NCBI GenBank assembly: GCA_022446825.1
Contig: JAKVBY010000049.1
Coordinates: 1-62,462, forward strand
Direction of reading: 5' to 3'
DNA length: 62,462 bases
DNA from: Pirellulaceae bacterium
GTDB taxonomy: Bacteria > Planctomycetota > Planctomycetia > Pirellulales > Pirellulaceae
Shown: positions 19,801 through 29,200 of the stretch, one piece after another
How the letters are laid out: each line of letters starts with the position of its first letter
Position numbering within the stretch: position 1 is the stretch's first letter
The notes under the pieces: generated by a model
Told to the model about the DNA's origin: nothing
The model's database searches: none
What the model saw: the letters and a program-made list of their open reading frames with translations, nothing else
Position numbers and translations under genes: made by a program

Positions 19801-19981
19801 CTTTGGCCTCTGTGGAATGGCATTGGAGACAATGCGTCGCAATCAAAGGACGCATTTGCTGGACAAACGCATCGCTGCCCGTAACAGGGCGTTCTGAAAT
19901 TGCCAGCGTCAACCCAAGCATCACCCATAGACAGAAAACTTTTTTTACCCGTGCCACGTTTATCCGTTCTCTGCTCTGCAT
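16871..19981 (-). CDS. Planctomycete cytochrome C-type protein (DUF1587/1592/1588/1585/1595 architecture)
   Basis: A 1036-residue exported protein with two c-type haem motifs: CLQCH at 51-55 in the N-terminal PSCyt-like part and CAICH at 913-917 near the C-terminus. The stretch between them holds the blocks usual for this family, such as SDGAAGEGFLNATDALAIS (DUF1587-like), LFRLEATK-like LISPHFLYRLEATKPGKEP, LSFFLWASIPDEELL (DUF1592-like), TFVNDKLADFYQLP and RGGILGLASVLAKHS (DUF1588-like), then KLLGYALGRR at the end. A hydrophobic segment near residues 14-30 (VFCLWVMLGLTLAIS) is the signal. It is the upstream partner of the DUF1552 gene. Electron transfer by the haems is expected; the substrate is unknown. 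Confidence 0.92.
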   Translation of the reverse strand: MQSRERINVARVKKVFCLWVMLGLTLAISERPVTGSDAFVQQMRPLIATHCLQCHSTEAKEGGLDLERFGDLQQIRADIEVWETALGMIERNEMPPPGQKQLGASERSELLNWLRELLDQEAIRRSGDPGPALVRRLNNAEYDNAIRDLTGVELKPARQFPSDGAAGEGFLNATDALAISADQLSKYLDAAKAVAKHAVLLPDGWRFSPSPFRAEWSTQVLDQIRALYEKYTNEFGQIPYQQYLQVTIDHRDAFQSDEATIIAVAQREKLSPKYLKMLWRALRDDQPSLFLNDIRTQWNACHSAEDVAGLADAIAEQQALHWHKRDPIGRHALDDRYVEPGMFLANRRTHRLAMPPPAPDGTITFYLSARAFGASREKTHLLIRGARLEAENAPPLTLREVLQKSEKPTADDLLLDGTRFGAHPENKPLPENDFVMQSQETLPVRVTADLVAGRTLVLDVEVDPDSAADTWVYFETRLAPAAAAVKRGIAWTDVASAFERPFLTVQADDATQASVYQAANQFRQLFPARVCYPGVVVLDTVVTLERYHRGDAFLADLLLDDEERAWLDRWWEELHFISLDTLQVRASYNTLIQGEMKGYEEVTEKIHGRATATEAALIKSETPHLEALLAFAQRAYRRPLPLQEQQSLRSLYQQLRDAELPHDEALRSVLARVLISPHFLYRLEATKPGKEPTPLSDLEMATRLSFFLWASIPDEELLRVAEGGKLHDPLVLEAQVERMLQDARSRALAIEFGTQWLEVRNFGQFQGKSQELFPDFDAPLRRALDEESILMFQEFFRADLPLRSLLDADHTFVNDKLADFYQLPAVEGAHFRRVDAVKKVGRGGILGLASVLAKHSGAARTSPVLRGNWIAETLLGEKLPRPPDDVPELSESDSVEGLTIRQLVEKHAELPQCAICHQRIDPLGFALEEFDTIGRQRDQDIAGRPIDAEAQLQNGFRFAGMDGLKNYLLTERKDDFTKQFCRKLLGYALGRRILLSDRQLLQEMAAALDHHEGKVSAAILVIVRSKQFQFIRGSEQ

Positions 19982-20991
19982 AATATTGTCTTCACTGTAT
20001 TTCTATTTCACTGTACGCAAGCCGCATCCACAGACTTCCCGTGAGTTATTCTCAAGGACGACCTGAGCATTTATATAACCCTGCGCTCACTCCACAGCGA
20101 GCTTCCAGCTGGGCCAGACGACCTTTCCTGGGGGTTACTTCTGCAGGATCTCTTCGTTTGCGGTTTAAAAAAGAAACAAACACATACAAAATCTCAGACG
20201 CTCAGAGGAAATTGCCTTCGCGATTGGTGGATGTTCCCCCCATTCGGATGTAGCAGTTCGGATGTCAGCTCCGCAGGAATCACCGTTTCCAACCCCCGCA
20301 AGATAGAAACCAGCGAGAAGATCCCGTCCCCAGATCCCGTCCCCAGATTCCGTCCTCGCTGCCCCAAGCCTGCCTACGAACACTCCTTCCGAGCAAAACA
20401 AACACTCAACATAGCCGCTGAAGAAACTGCAGGCAAATTGCTGCTGGATTAGTGACCCGGGCGGCCTCGCTGTAGTACGTTCAAACAACCCTTAACGCGG
20501 CTTGACCACGCCACTGCAGTGACTTACCAAGTCGAAATACCTCGCCCCTCAGGACATCCGGTCGGTCTGCGGCTACGGCAGCGTGGAACCTCAAACGCAG
20601 GCCCTCTACTTGAGCGCTTACCAGAAAACTCCCAACTTGCAGCCTCTTGATTTGGCCTGCGCTGGTCCTGCCGGAAAAAACCCTGCCAAACTGCGACCTG
20701 CGCGATGCAGGCCTCGAGCTCGCGCCGCCCCCTCGCAGAGGCCCCTCGCACACGGTCGCCTGCAGACGTGCTGGTAAATCCGCCGAGTAAGTCCGCCGAG
20801 TCGCAGTAGCGCCGGCATCTCGTCCTGGCCTTCTCTGCCTGACCGACTAAGCCTATCGACTAACCAAGCATAGCAAGCACGAGCGCAGCGGGCTCAACCG
20901 AGACAAATGCGCCAGCCAGTAGGGCGGGCGATTGTGGCCAGATGTTTTCCCTGCGCAAGCCGGCCAACCGCCTGCCTTGAGTCAATCGCCA
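19982..20991. other. 1-kb intergenic region, no gene recognised
   Basis: This stretch lies between the start of the DUF1592-type gene and the end of the DUF1501 gene; both are on the minus strand, so it should hold the promoter of the former and the end of the latter transcript. Open frames are short and overlap on both strands, without domains or convincing ribosome sites. It contains a three-copy 13-bp tandem repeat (20319-20357) and GC-rich sequence at 20.5-20.95 kb. It may be a decayed gene, but no relative could be recognised. Confidence 0.5.
20319..20357. repeat. 13-bp tandem repeat, three copies
   Basis: The unit agatcccgtcccc is present exactly at 20319-20331 and 20332-20344, and as a two-mismatch copy at 20345-20357. 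It is intergenic. Confidence 0.75.
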
Positions 20992-22422
20992 CTAGGCAAT
21001 CAAGTCGTGCATCACCTGAGCACCTGTCACTTTGGCATCGGTCAGCGTCTCGTCAATCCCATGAACGTTGTACTGCAACCGGTTGTGGTCCAACCCCAAT
21101 TGATGCAACACGGTGGCCATCAGATCGGGGACACTGACCCGTTGCTCCGCAGCGGCAAAGGCAAAGTCATCCGTCGCCCCATGGACATAACCTGACTTGA
21201 GGCCACCACCAGCCAACAATAAAGTAAACCCATGCGGATTGTGATCGCGTCCGGTCCCGCCTTGCGATGTCGGCAGTCGGCCAAACTCGCCGGTCCAAAT
21301 AACCAGTGTGTCATTTAGCAGGCCGCGCCGTTTGAGGTCCAGAATCAAAGCCGCCGAGGGCAAATCCGTCTTCCGACAGATATCGGGCAACCGGTTGTTA
21401 ATGTCTGCGTGATGGTCCCACACCTGGTGCCCGGGTGGTGCCAGCACTTGCACAAACCGCACCCCGCGCTCGACAAGCCGCCGCGCCAACAACAACTGCC
21501 GCCCATAGGCCGCAGTCACTTCGTCATCCAAACCATACAATCGTTCGGTTTCCGCAGTTTCATTGGACAGATCCAACTCGTCCGCAGCGGTCAGCTGCAT
21601 GCGGGCCGCCAACTCGTAGTTGTTGATCCGTGCCTCCAAGACCGACTCCTGGGGGAAACGCTCTTGCTGGATTCGATTCAAGCGTTCCAGTAACGCCAAG
21701 CGATTCGCCTCGGCACCCAGAGGCCGGGGATCGCTGCGCGTTAAATTAAGCACCGGATCTCCCTCAGCCCACAACTCGGTACCACGAAAGACGGCTGGCA
21801 ACCAGGCATTCGCAAATTGCATTCCGCCGCCGCTGTGCATGACTCCCGGATCGCGCAGTACAACATAGCCAGGGAGGTTGGCGCTCTCGCTTCCCAAAGC
21901 ATAAGTCACCCAAGACCCCAAGGCCGGCCGCCCGGGACGATTATTTCCTGTGCACATCATATAAGTCGCACCGGGATGATTCGGGTCGTTGCTGTACATC
22001 GAGCGTACGACACACAGGTCATCAACAACGCTTCCCAAATGGGGTACCAGCTCGGAAAATTGGGCGCCCGACTGGCCACACGAAGAGAAACGGAACTTAC
22101 TCGCCATCAGCGGCTCGGTTTGTGCGAGATTGGCGTTGCCCCCACGGACGTTAGGCGCCTGCTCACCATGCCGTTTTTGCAATTCTTCCTTGGGATCAAA
22201 CAGATCCATTTGGCTGGCCCCACCATTCTGGAAAAGCATAATCACAGATTTCGCGCGGGCGGCAAAGTGACCAATTCGAGCCGTCATGTCGGTGGCAATT
22301 CGGGGATTTTTCTCATTCGCAACAGCATCGCGCATCAGCAGAGATGACAGAGCCATGCCACCAAAACCAAAGCTCGTTTGCTGTAGGAATTTGCGTCGTC
22401 CAGAAAATAAATGACCACTCAT
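20992..22422 (-). CDS. DUF1501 family exported protein
   Basis: A 476-residue DUF1501 protein, a family distantly related to alkaline phosphatase/sulfatase folds. The N-terminus MSGHLFSGRRKFLQQTSFGF is a Tat-type signal (GRRKFLQQ then a hydrophobic stretch). Recognisable family blocks are KSVIMLFQNGGASQMDLFDP, FSELVPHLGSV, DDLCVVRSMYS, MCTGNNRPGRPALGSW and LVIWTGEFGRLPTSQGGTGR-type followed by DHNPHG. The ATG at 22422 is preferred over the TTG at 22428. It begins 7 bp after the stop of the LamG-DUF1549-DUF1553 gene, so the two are translationally coupled. The role is not established; the constant pairing with a haem partner points to a joint periplasmic complex. Confidence 0.93.
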   Translation of the reverse strand: MSGHLFSGRRKFLQQTSFGFGGMALSSLLMRDAVANEKNPRIATDMTARIGHFAARAKSVIMLFQNGGASQMDLFDPKEELQKRHGEQAPNVRGGNANLAQTEPLMASKFRFSSCGQSGAQFSELVPHLGSVVDDLCVVRSMYSNDPNHPGATYMMCTGNNRPGRPALGSWVTYALGSESANLPGYVVLRDPGVMHSGGGMQFANAWLPAVFRGTELWAEGDPVLNLTRSDPRPLGAEANRLALLERLNRIQQERFPQESVLEARINNYELAARMQLTAADELDLSNETAETERLYGLDDEVTAAYGRQLLLARRLVERGVRFVQVLAPPGHQVWDHHADINNRLPDICRKTDLPSAALILDLKRRGLLNDTLVIWTGEFGRLPTSQGGTGRDHNPHGFTLLLAGGGLKSGYVHGATDDFAFAAAEQRVSVPDLMATVLHQLGLDHNRLQYNVHGIDETLTDAKVTGAQVMHDLIA

Positions 22423-22429
22423 GCCCAAC

Positions 22430-25400
22430 TCATTCTAAATAGAGAAATTCGCTAGTACTTAACAAGGTTTGCGTGAGGTCGACGAGCGCCTCGCTCGGAG
22501 CGTCCGTTTCTTGCTCAGACTCCGCAGAAGCATTCTCATAGAGTTTTGCCTGTGCCAAGAGCATCTCATGACAAGCCGCTAATTCACTTGCAGAAGGTAA
22601 GCGCGAGAGCACCAACCGGTACAGTCGTGTAATGCGTTCGCCCGCAGAGGGACCACATTCCGCCATCACTCTGGCGGCCATCAACCTTGCCATCTCGATA
22701 GCAAAGTCATCATTCAACATGCTCAAGGACTGGGCTACTACGGCAGAGGATGTCCGCTCGCAAATGCTACCGGTCACCGTAGGTTTATCAAAGGACATCA
22801 AGAAAGAGGGATTGTAAATACGACGATTTAATAAGAAGACAGTCCGTCGCCAGGCGGCCGACGGCTGCGGTAAATTGCTGGCCACCAACACACTACCATC
22901 GGGATTGTAGGCCAGCGGTACGGGCGGGCCCCCCATCGTTAAATTTAATGCATCCGCCGTTTGGAGTATTGCATCACGTACCACCTCGGCTTCCACGCGT
23001 CGCAAACGACTTTTCCACAGCAATCGATTGGCTGGATCCGCATGCGTCGACTCCTCTGCCTGTGCCGTATCTACAACCGACGTCTGGCGATAAACCGAGG
23101 AAGCAACGATGCGTCGGACCACATCCTTCGTGCTCCAGGTCTGGCGAAAAGCAACACTCAACCACTCCAACAGGTCCGGATGCGTCGGCTCCGCACCACT
23201 CGGTCCCAGGTTCTCCGGCGTGGTCACGATCCCTTGCCCCAGGAGATGCCCCCAAATGCGATTAACTGCAACACGGGCCAACAGCGCAGAGGGACGTTCT
23301 TGCTCATCGGTCAACCACTCCGCCAGCGCCAAACGGTGACCGCTACCCTGCGGCGGTTGGGCCAACTCTAAATAGCTGTTGAAATCGCGCTCGGCGAGCA
23401 CCTCCAAGCCACCCGGAGGCACCGCGCGTCGCGGGTGCAGGTAGTCACCGCGACGAAAAATTCGCGTCAGCGGAACCGCCCCAACGTCATAAACCGCTTG
23501 AATCCAATCGTGGGTTCGACGGAGGGCGTTTTGCTGGCCGATTGTCTTTTGGGCCTCGGCAATCTTTTGCTGTTCATCTGCTGAAAGTGCCGCCTCGATT
23601 GCTTCCGCGGAAACCGCTAATTCCGCTTTGTATTTTTCCAGCAAGGCTTTCTGGACCTCGTCACGCTGACTGGGATCCGTTTCGAAGGCGGCCTTGGTGG
23701 CGGCTCGGTCTGGCTCGTTCACGTTCACATACTTCGCCTCACGAAGTTTGTTTTCGTGTGCTTGGCGAATCGCTGCAATCAGCTCATTTTGAACCTTCAC
23801 GCGCCCGTCGATCGCCGCGTTGTGCGCATTGATCTCTTGGAGTACCGGTGGCGCCACATCGGGCAGGGCGCGCTCTTGGGGGTTCTTCCAATTGGCCGGA
23901 TTGAGCGCAGGCGTCAACACGGCCATCAACCGATAATAATCGCGTTGCGGAATTGGCTCGAATTTATGGGAATGGCAACGGGAACAATTGACCGTCAATC
24001 CGAGTAAACTGGTCCCTATTTGCTCGACCGAGTCATGTAAAACAGACCAGATGATAAAGGGCCGTGGGTCCTCAAGGCTGATATCCTCACAACATCGCAG
24101 GAATCCGGTCGCCACAAGTGCTTCAATCATCTCGGGCGTATAGGTCGGCGCGTTTTTCCAAGAAACGAGTTCATCGCCTGCGAGCTGCTCCGTCACAAAG
24201 CGAGCAAAACTTTTGTCCTGATTAAAGCTTCGAATCACATAGTCCCGATAACGCCATTTTCCACTCCGGAAGCCTATCGGCGCACCGAAATCGTCGTCGA
24301 AGCTGATCGTATCGGTGTATCCCGCCACATCGAGCCAATGACGACCCCATCGAATGCCAAATTGGGGTGAGGCCAAATACTCATCGACAAGTCGTTCGAC
24401 AGCGTCAGGACGAGCATCCTGGGTAAAGCGATCAACCCGCTCCACAACGGGTGGCACACCGGTCAAATCAACCGCCAGACGACGGGCCAGACGCCAGCGG
24501 TCTACTTCCTCGGCCAGGGACAGGCCCTGCAACTCCAAACGACTTTGAATAAAGGCGTCAAGCGGGCTGCGCACGGAGGAGGCATGCTCGACCGTGGGCA
24601 CCTCGACGCCGGCCTTTAACTGTCGAAACGCCCAGTGCGCGCGATCCTGATCACTGACCCAAGAAACCGCGGGCGGCTCAACGATCGCTTCATCAGCCAC
24701 ACAGCCGCGGTCGATCCAGAGGCCAATCAACCGCCGCTCGGCTGACGAGATCGCATGTCCAGAATCAGGCGGCGGCATTTCGTCAAAGTCGATCATTTCC
24801 ACGAGCAGGCTTTGTGCTGACGAATTTCGCGTGATGGCTGGTCCGTTGGTGCCTCCCCGCAACATCGAGGAGACCGTACGTAAATCTAAATTCCCGGCAG
24901 GTTCCTCAGCATGGCATTCCAGGCATGCGCGGGCCAGAATGGGCTGGACCTCCGACTCAAAATGGGGCGGCACGGCAGCATGCTCAAAGTGTGCGTTCAC
25001 GCGGCCGGCCTGTAGCGCGTGCGGATAGATCGCAAGTTCATCCAGATCTCCCGCAAAGAACTGAATGTATGGCTGCTTTTCTGGTTCCCAGCGTAGGCCA
25101 CCGACTTGCAGGGGGCCGCCCGGCACCGATTTGGTTGCGCCGGCGACGTGCGTTGTGACACTCTGTTTCCCATTCAGATAGATGCAGGCATTCTCACCGG
25201 CGAGTGACGGGTCATAAGTGACAACAACATGGGTGAACTCATTCTCTGGAATGCGTGCGGCTTTGTCGATGAATCCACCCGCCACCCCAAAACGAATATA
25301 GCCACCGTCGTCTTGGGGAGTCTGGAAGTAGACAACATAAAACGGGGCCCCCGTAGTTAGGTAATCGCCTTTCGCCAGGATACACTGCGTTCCCTCGCCA

Positions 25401-25783
25401 CCCGCGGTGGGCCGCATCCAAAACTCGATCGACATAGCACCGGTCAAATCAAAAACATCCGGTTCGGCAACGACGGTGAACTGCGCCGCTCCATCAAAAT
25501 GGGCTGCCGTGTTGTCGACGCCTACGGCCAAAGGACCCTCCACTCCCAGTTGAACGCCGTCTCGGCCCACCTGCTGCAGCAGCGTTTTTTCGGCGGCATC
25601 AACGAAGGGGGAATTCTCTGACCCTGAAAATCGAAAGAAAGCGACAGGCTGATCCGCCAGCACCGCCGCCGCGTAGCCTTCATCTTGGCATACACCCTGG
25701 GAGGCGCACGCCCAGATCGCTACCGTGGCAAAGGCCAGCGCACCTAACTGCTGTCGCATTCTATCGCAGGACTTCAGTGGCAT
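22430..25783 (-). CDS. LamG - PSCyt1 - DUF1549 - DUF1553 exported protein
   Basis: An 1117-residue secreted protein. After a signal segment (about 12-32, ending in SQGVCQ) comes a LamG/concanavalin-like domain (about 40-270; SIEFWMRPTAGGEG, FTHVVVTYDPSLAG), then a PSCyt1 haem motif CLECH (287-291), the DUF1549 part (SPLDAFIQSRLELQGLSL; FGIRWGRHWLDVAGYTD) with a second CSRCH motif (in VNCSRCHSHKFEP), a charged coiled-coil insert and the DUF1553 part (RLALAEWLTDEQ, RVAVNRIWGHLLGQGIV, PSGAEPTHPDLLEWL). This order is standard in planctomycetes. The LamG domain suggests binding of a polysaccharide or glycoprotein. It is the first gene of an operon with the DUF1501 gene. Confidence 0.93.
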   Translation of the reverse strand: MPLKSCDRMRQQLGALAFATVAIWACASQGVCQDEGYAAAVLADQPVAFFRFSGSENSPFVDAAEKTLLQQVGRDGVQLGVEGPLAVGVDNTAAHFDGAAQFTVVAEPDVFDLTGAMSIEFWMRPTAGGEGTQCILAKGDYLTTGAPFYVVYFQTPQDDGGYIRFGVAGGFIDKAARIPENEFTHVVVTYDPSLAGENACIYLNGKQSVTTHVAGATKSVPGGPLQVGGLRWEPEKQPYIQFFAGDLDELAIYPHALQAGRVNAHFEHAAVPPHFESEVQPILARACLECHAEEPAGNLDLRTVSSMLRGGTNGPAITRNSSAQSLLVEMIDFDEMPPPDSGHAISSAERRLIGLWIDRGCVADEAIVEPPAVSWVSDQDRAHWAFRQLKAGVEVPTVEHASSVRSPLDAFIQSRLELQGLSLAEEVDRWRLARRLAVDLTGVPPVVERVDRFTQDARPDAVERLVDEYLASPQFGIRWGRHWLDVAGYTDTISFDDDFGAPIGFRSGKWRYRDYVIRSFNQDKSFARFVTEQLAGDELVSWKNAPTYTPEMIEALVATGFLRCCEDISLEDPRPFIIWSVLHDSVEQIGTSLLGLTVNCSRCHSHKFEPIPQRDYYRLMAVLTPALNPANWKNPQERALPDVAPPVLQEINAHNAAIDGRVKVQNELIAAIRQAHENKLREAKYVNVNEPDRAATKAAFETDPSQRDEVQKALLEKYKAELAVSAEAIEAALSADEQQKIAEAQKTIGQQNALRRTHDWIQAVYDVGAVPLTRIFRRGDYLHPRRAVPPGGLEVLAERDFNSYLELAQPPQGSGHRLALAEWLTDEQERPSALLARVAVNRIWGHLLGQGIVTTPENLGPSGAEPTHPDLLEWLSVAFRQTWSTKDVVRRIVASSVYRQTSVVDTAQAEESTHADPANRLLWKSRLRRVEAEVVRDAILQTADALNLTMGGPPVPLAYNPDGSVLVASNLPQPSAAWRRTVFLLNRRIYNPSFLMSFDKPTVTGSICERTSSAVVAQSLSMLNDDFAIEMARLMAARVMAECGPSAGERITRLYRLVLSRLPSASELAACHEMLLAQAKLYENASAESEQETDAPSEALVDLTQTLLSTSEFLYLE

Positions 25784-26217
25784 GATTCTTAACCGTCATT
25801 ACAAATTTTACGGTCGTATAAGCTTCACCATCGTATCATACCCTTCCAACGCCCGAGTTTCAGCGCGGGTTGCTGCTGGATCCCCAACAAACATTGGCTA
25901 ATTGCGCCCGCTTCCACCAGCGCCTACATGCGCCCGGGAGCTCGTTTCTCCAACGTTTTTCGACAACGAAGCGAAATAGGTTGCCCTACAGAACGACTCG
26001 GCCGCTCCAGAGGCGCAACCGACAATCTACAATTTTGGCGGGAACACTCCGCTAGATCATCTTCAGCCAAAGACTATAAAAATACTGCAGGGCTTTCCTT
26101 TGCGCTTGATTAGAGGTCTTTACTGAATTGTCACGAAGCGTGCGACCGCAAGACAAACCGCAGCTTTGAGGTGGCGCTCAGCATTTGCGCGCATCGAGCT
26201 GTTGGTGGTGATTGCCA
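25784..26217. other. Intergenic region, no gene recognised
   Basis: This 434-bp stretch separates the 3' end of the large PHP-like gene from the start of the LamG-DUF1549 gene, both on the minus strand. It should contain the promoter of the latter. Short open frames on the plus strand (25870-26055 and 25928-26113) show no domain. No hairpin, repeat or RNA gene stood out. Confidence 0.45.
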
Positions 26218-29200
26218 TCAAGAAGGATCGGAAAGATCAAGCATGATACGGATGCTGTCGCCGGCTGGCAGGGTGACCTCCCTACGAATGCCTCCGAAGA
26301 CAGGAGTGTGCGGTGGCGACCAGACACGAGTTTTCACCTCCTGCTGTGTGGGGTTGTGCGCTTCAATGAATGGCATGTCTCCCTGCTGTTGACCATCCAT
26401 CACCAGGGCGATTTTGACCTCTTTGTTGTCGCAGACAAACACATTGCCGGCCCAGATGTCTGCTGGCTGCGCAATCGAGTCCTGGAAATAAGCCGTCTCG
26501 TCGAGCGCCGCAATGAAGCGGAACCAGGGACGGGTGGAACTGTAGACCGCCGCACAGCCGTTGTCTTCAACTCCCCGGATCCGAAAGTTAAGATCCGCCA
26601 TCAGTTGCTGCGACCCGATGTTGAAGCGGGCTTCGTTCTGCTCTGCGCGCAGTGTGAGAAAGTACGTCGCATCCTCAATCGTTCCAGTCCGCATGGAGAC
26701 GGGATAGCCTGCCTGTCCCCCGGCCATGTTCAGCGTTGTCGCCGTCTGCTTGAGAAACGCCTCTTCATCATGCTCTCTTTGGTCCGCCACGGTCGCCAGA
26801 GCAAAGCGGTATTCCATCACCGTCCCCGCCTTTACCTCCTGTCCGTCACGCCCCATACCGACAAATGTATCGCCCGGTATGCTGGTCTCGTAGCCAAAGT
26901 CCATGCCCGCGGGAACAAAGAGTGCCTGATACCCGATCGGCATACGCAAACGGGAGAGAAAACCACCGGGCCGGATACGGCCTTGCACATCCACCGGTCG
27001 CGCGGGGTCGGTCAACGTCTCTCTGCGAATTTCTCCCGTCCCACGGTCCGTCACCAGCAGGGTGGTGCTCCAGTTTTCGGCAGCGTCGGTCGGACAGTCC
27101 ATCCAGACCAGCGGAATCGGTACCTGACCTTCCAGAACGATGTCCTGCTTGAAGCGGATCGTGCCTTCGGTCCAAAAAATATTTCCCCGATAACGTTGGT
27201 GACCATCCCAGACGCGACGATGGTTCAGCGCTACGTAGTTGTCGACCCGGTCCATCGGCACATGCAGCGTCTGTTCAATATCAAAAAACTCATTCTCCTT
27301 GGTTTCGCGCGGCAGGCTACACCAGGCGGCCTCCGGACGGGTCCTCGTGGAGTGGTGTTCCGACCACATGCCGGTCGTCTTCATGTTGAGAATGCTCATA
27401 TTGTAACTGCCGAACTGCACATCGAGCCACTTCATCAACTGGTGTGACTGGGCCTTGCTATAGCCGGTATCCATGGAGGGGTACCAACCCTGGCCCTTGA
27501 TGCCAATCCGCAAAACCGGATAGGCCCGGGGCTGAGGACAGATGGCGGAAATGCTATCAAAGCCCTCGAGCGTGAACTTGAAACCGTTACGGAAATAGGG
27601 TTCAACCTGGATCATTTCGTTGCGGTCACCGGAGGCGGCCGTGTTGGCCGTACCGGCAAAATTCAGGTTGTCTCCACAACGAAACAGTCCATTCTTATAG
27701 CTGTAGAGATAATGATCATTGGAGATCGCACGTTTACCCTGGGTGTCGATTACTTCGAGTACCAAATAACGCTGTCGATCCTGGACATGCTCGAATTCAC
27801 GGCGGAAGTCCTTTGCTCCTTGGCCATCGTAACGACGAAAAAATCCCCTGTCTGCATCGTGCACCCTGACTTCCCGGATGCCGACGTCAGAGCGCACATG
27901 GAACATGGAACGTACCCGTTGGGCGCCTCGTGTCTTGTAGACATGTTGTTCCATCTGGTTGTTGATCGTTCTCCATTTGGCGATGACCGGTCCCTGGCTG
28001 ACATATTGGTCCACATTGACCGCAACACGCCCGGCATGCTGGGTCAAAGCCTGATGCGCCTGATCCAGGTTACCGAAACCGGTAAAGCAAGTTCGGCCAG
28101 CCAGGGCAACGTCCGCCGGATTTTTGATACGAGTGAAAGAGGCTGGCGAACACCAGCGACAGTTCCGTAAAGCGGTCAGATATTCCCCAAAATTGTCGGC
28201 AATGAGCTGATCGCGGTCATAACTCATCACCATGTGATTGGTGTACCACCACATCGTTGTAGGATTCGAACCTGCTTCATAAACCTGTCGGTAATCGAGC
28301 AGGCCGCTTCCCGGAATGGTACTGCGTTGGCTGTATCTACCGCAGTGAGTAACCCGTTTGCCATCCCACTGCGGGTAGGTAAACCCGGTCGCACCTTGGA
28401 AAGATTCGGGCGGATAAATGAGCGTGTCACCGCTGAATGTCCAGCGCAGACCGACGCCGTCGGTGAATTCAATACCCGGCATGGCAACGAAATGTTTCTC
28501 TGCGTCATTGACCTCTGCGCAGTCCGCCTTGAGTTGCTCTAATTCCTCGGGGGTCAGTTGCTCGAGCGGATCTGCAAAGACAAGGAAGGAAAGTCCTGCC
28601 TCTTTGGCCGCTTGGACATAATCGGCTACGGTACCTGTCCCATCGGTATAGGCCGTGTGAACGCCATAAATTCCTCGAACGCCTGGTTCTTCCGGGCCAA
28701 AATCGTGTAGCTCCCAGTTATAGGTGGCAGGAAAATCCACTTCCGCGTACGGCTCAACGCGATGGGTTCCCAGTTGCGGATTCTCTTGAGCAGCCTCGCT
28801 CAACCACTCAATGCTGTTGAGCATCAACTGCCGGGTGTGGCTTGGCCGCCCCCGTTCCGGTTCGCCATCCGTCTCCACAACCGCGGGCCAGATCGGGTTA
28901 CCATAGTTGCCGCTCAAAAAAACATAGCCCAACGGGAAAGAAACAATTCGCCCTTTGCCAAAACGGCGCACGGCAACGACAGGCGCTGCTCTCTCGTAGC
29001 TACCTGGCAGGTCGAGATCGATCGCATTCGAGCCATCGGTCTGATAGCTCTGGGCCGTTTGCTCGCCACGCACGACAATCTGCCACTCTGGACTGTATTG
29101 GACCGCAGTGACTCCGGGAAAAGGACCGTTGTTGTAAAGGGGCAGGTAAAGTTGCTCAACGCCCTCGGTGATCGCATGCTTCTCGATATTCGTCGTCTGC

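Noticed and set aside
20165-20818. Several overlapping short frames on both strands in the 1-kb gap
   Set aside because: None has a domain, ribosome site or consistent neighbour spacing; they are reported only as part of an unassigned region.
26212-27447. 411-residue open frame on the plus strand
   Set aside because: It lies wholly opposite the 1210-residue secreted protein, which has a signal peptide, a strong ribosome site and recognisable motifs. The plus-strand translation is His/Arg-rich without domains.
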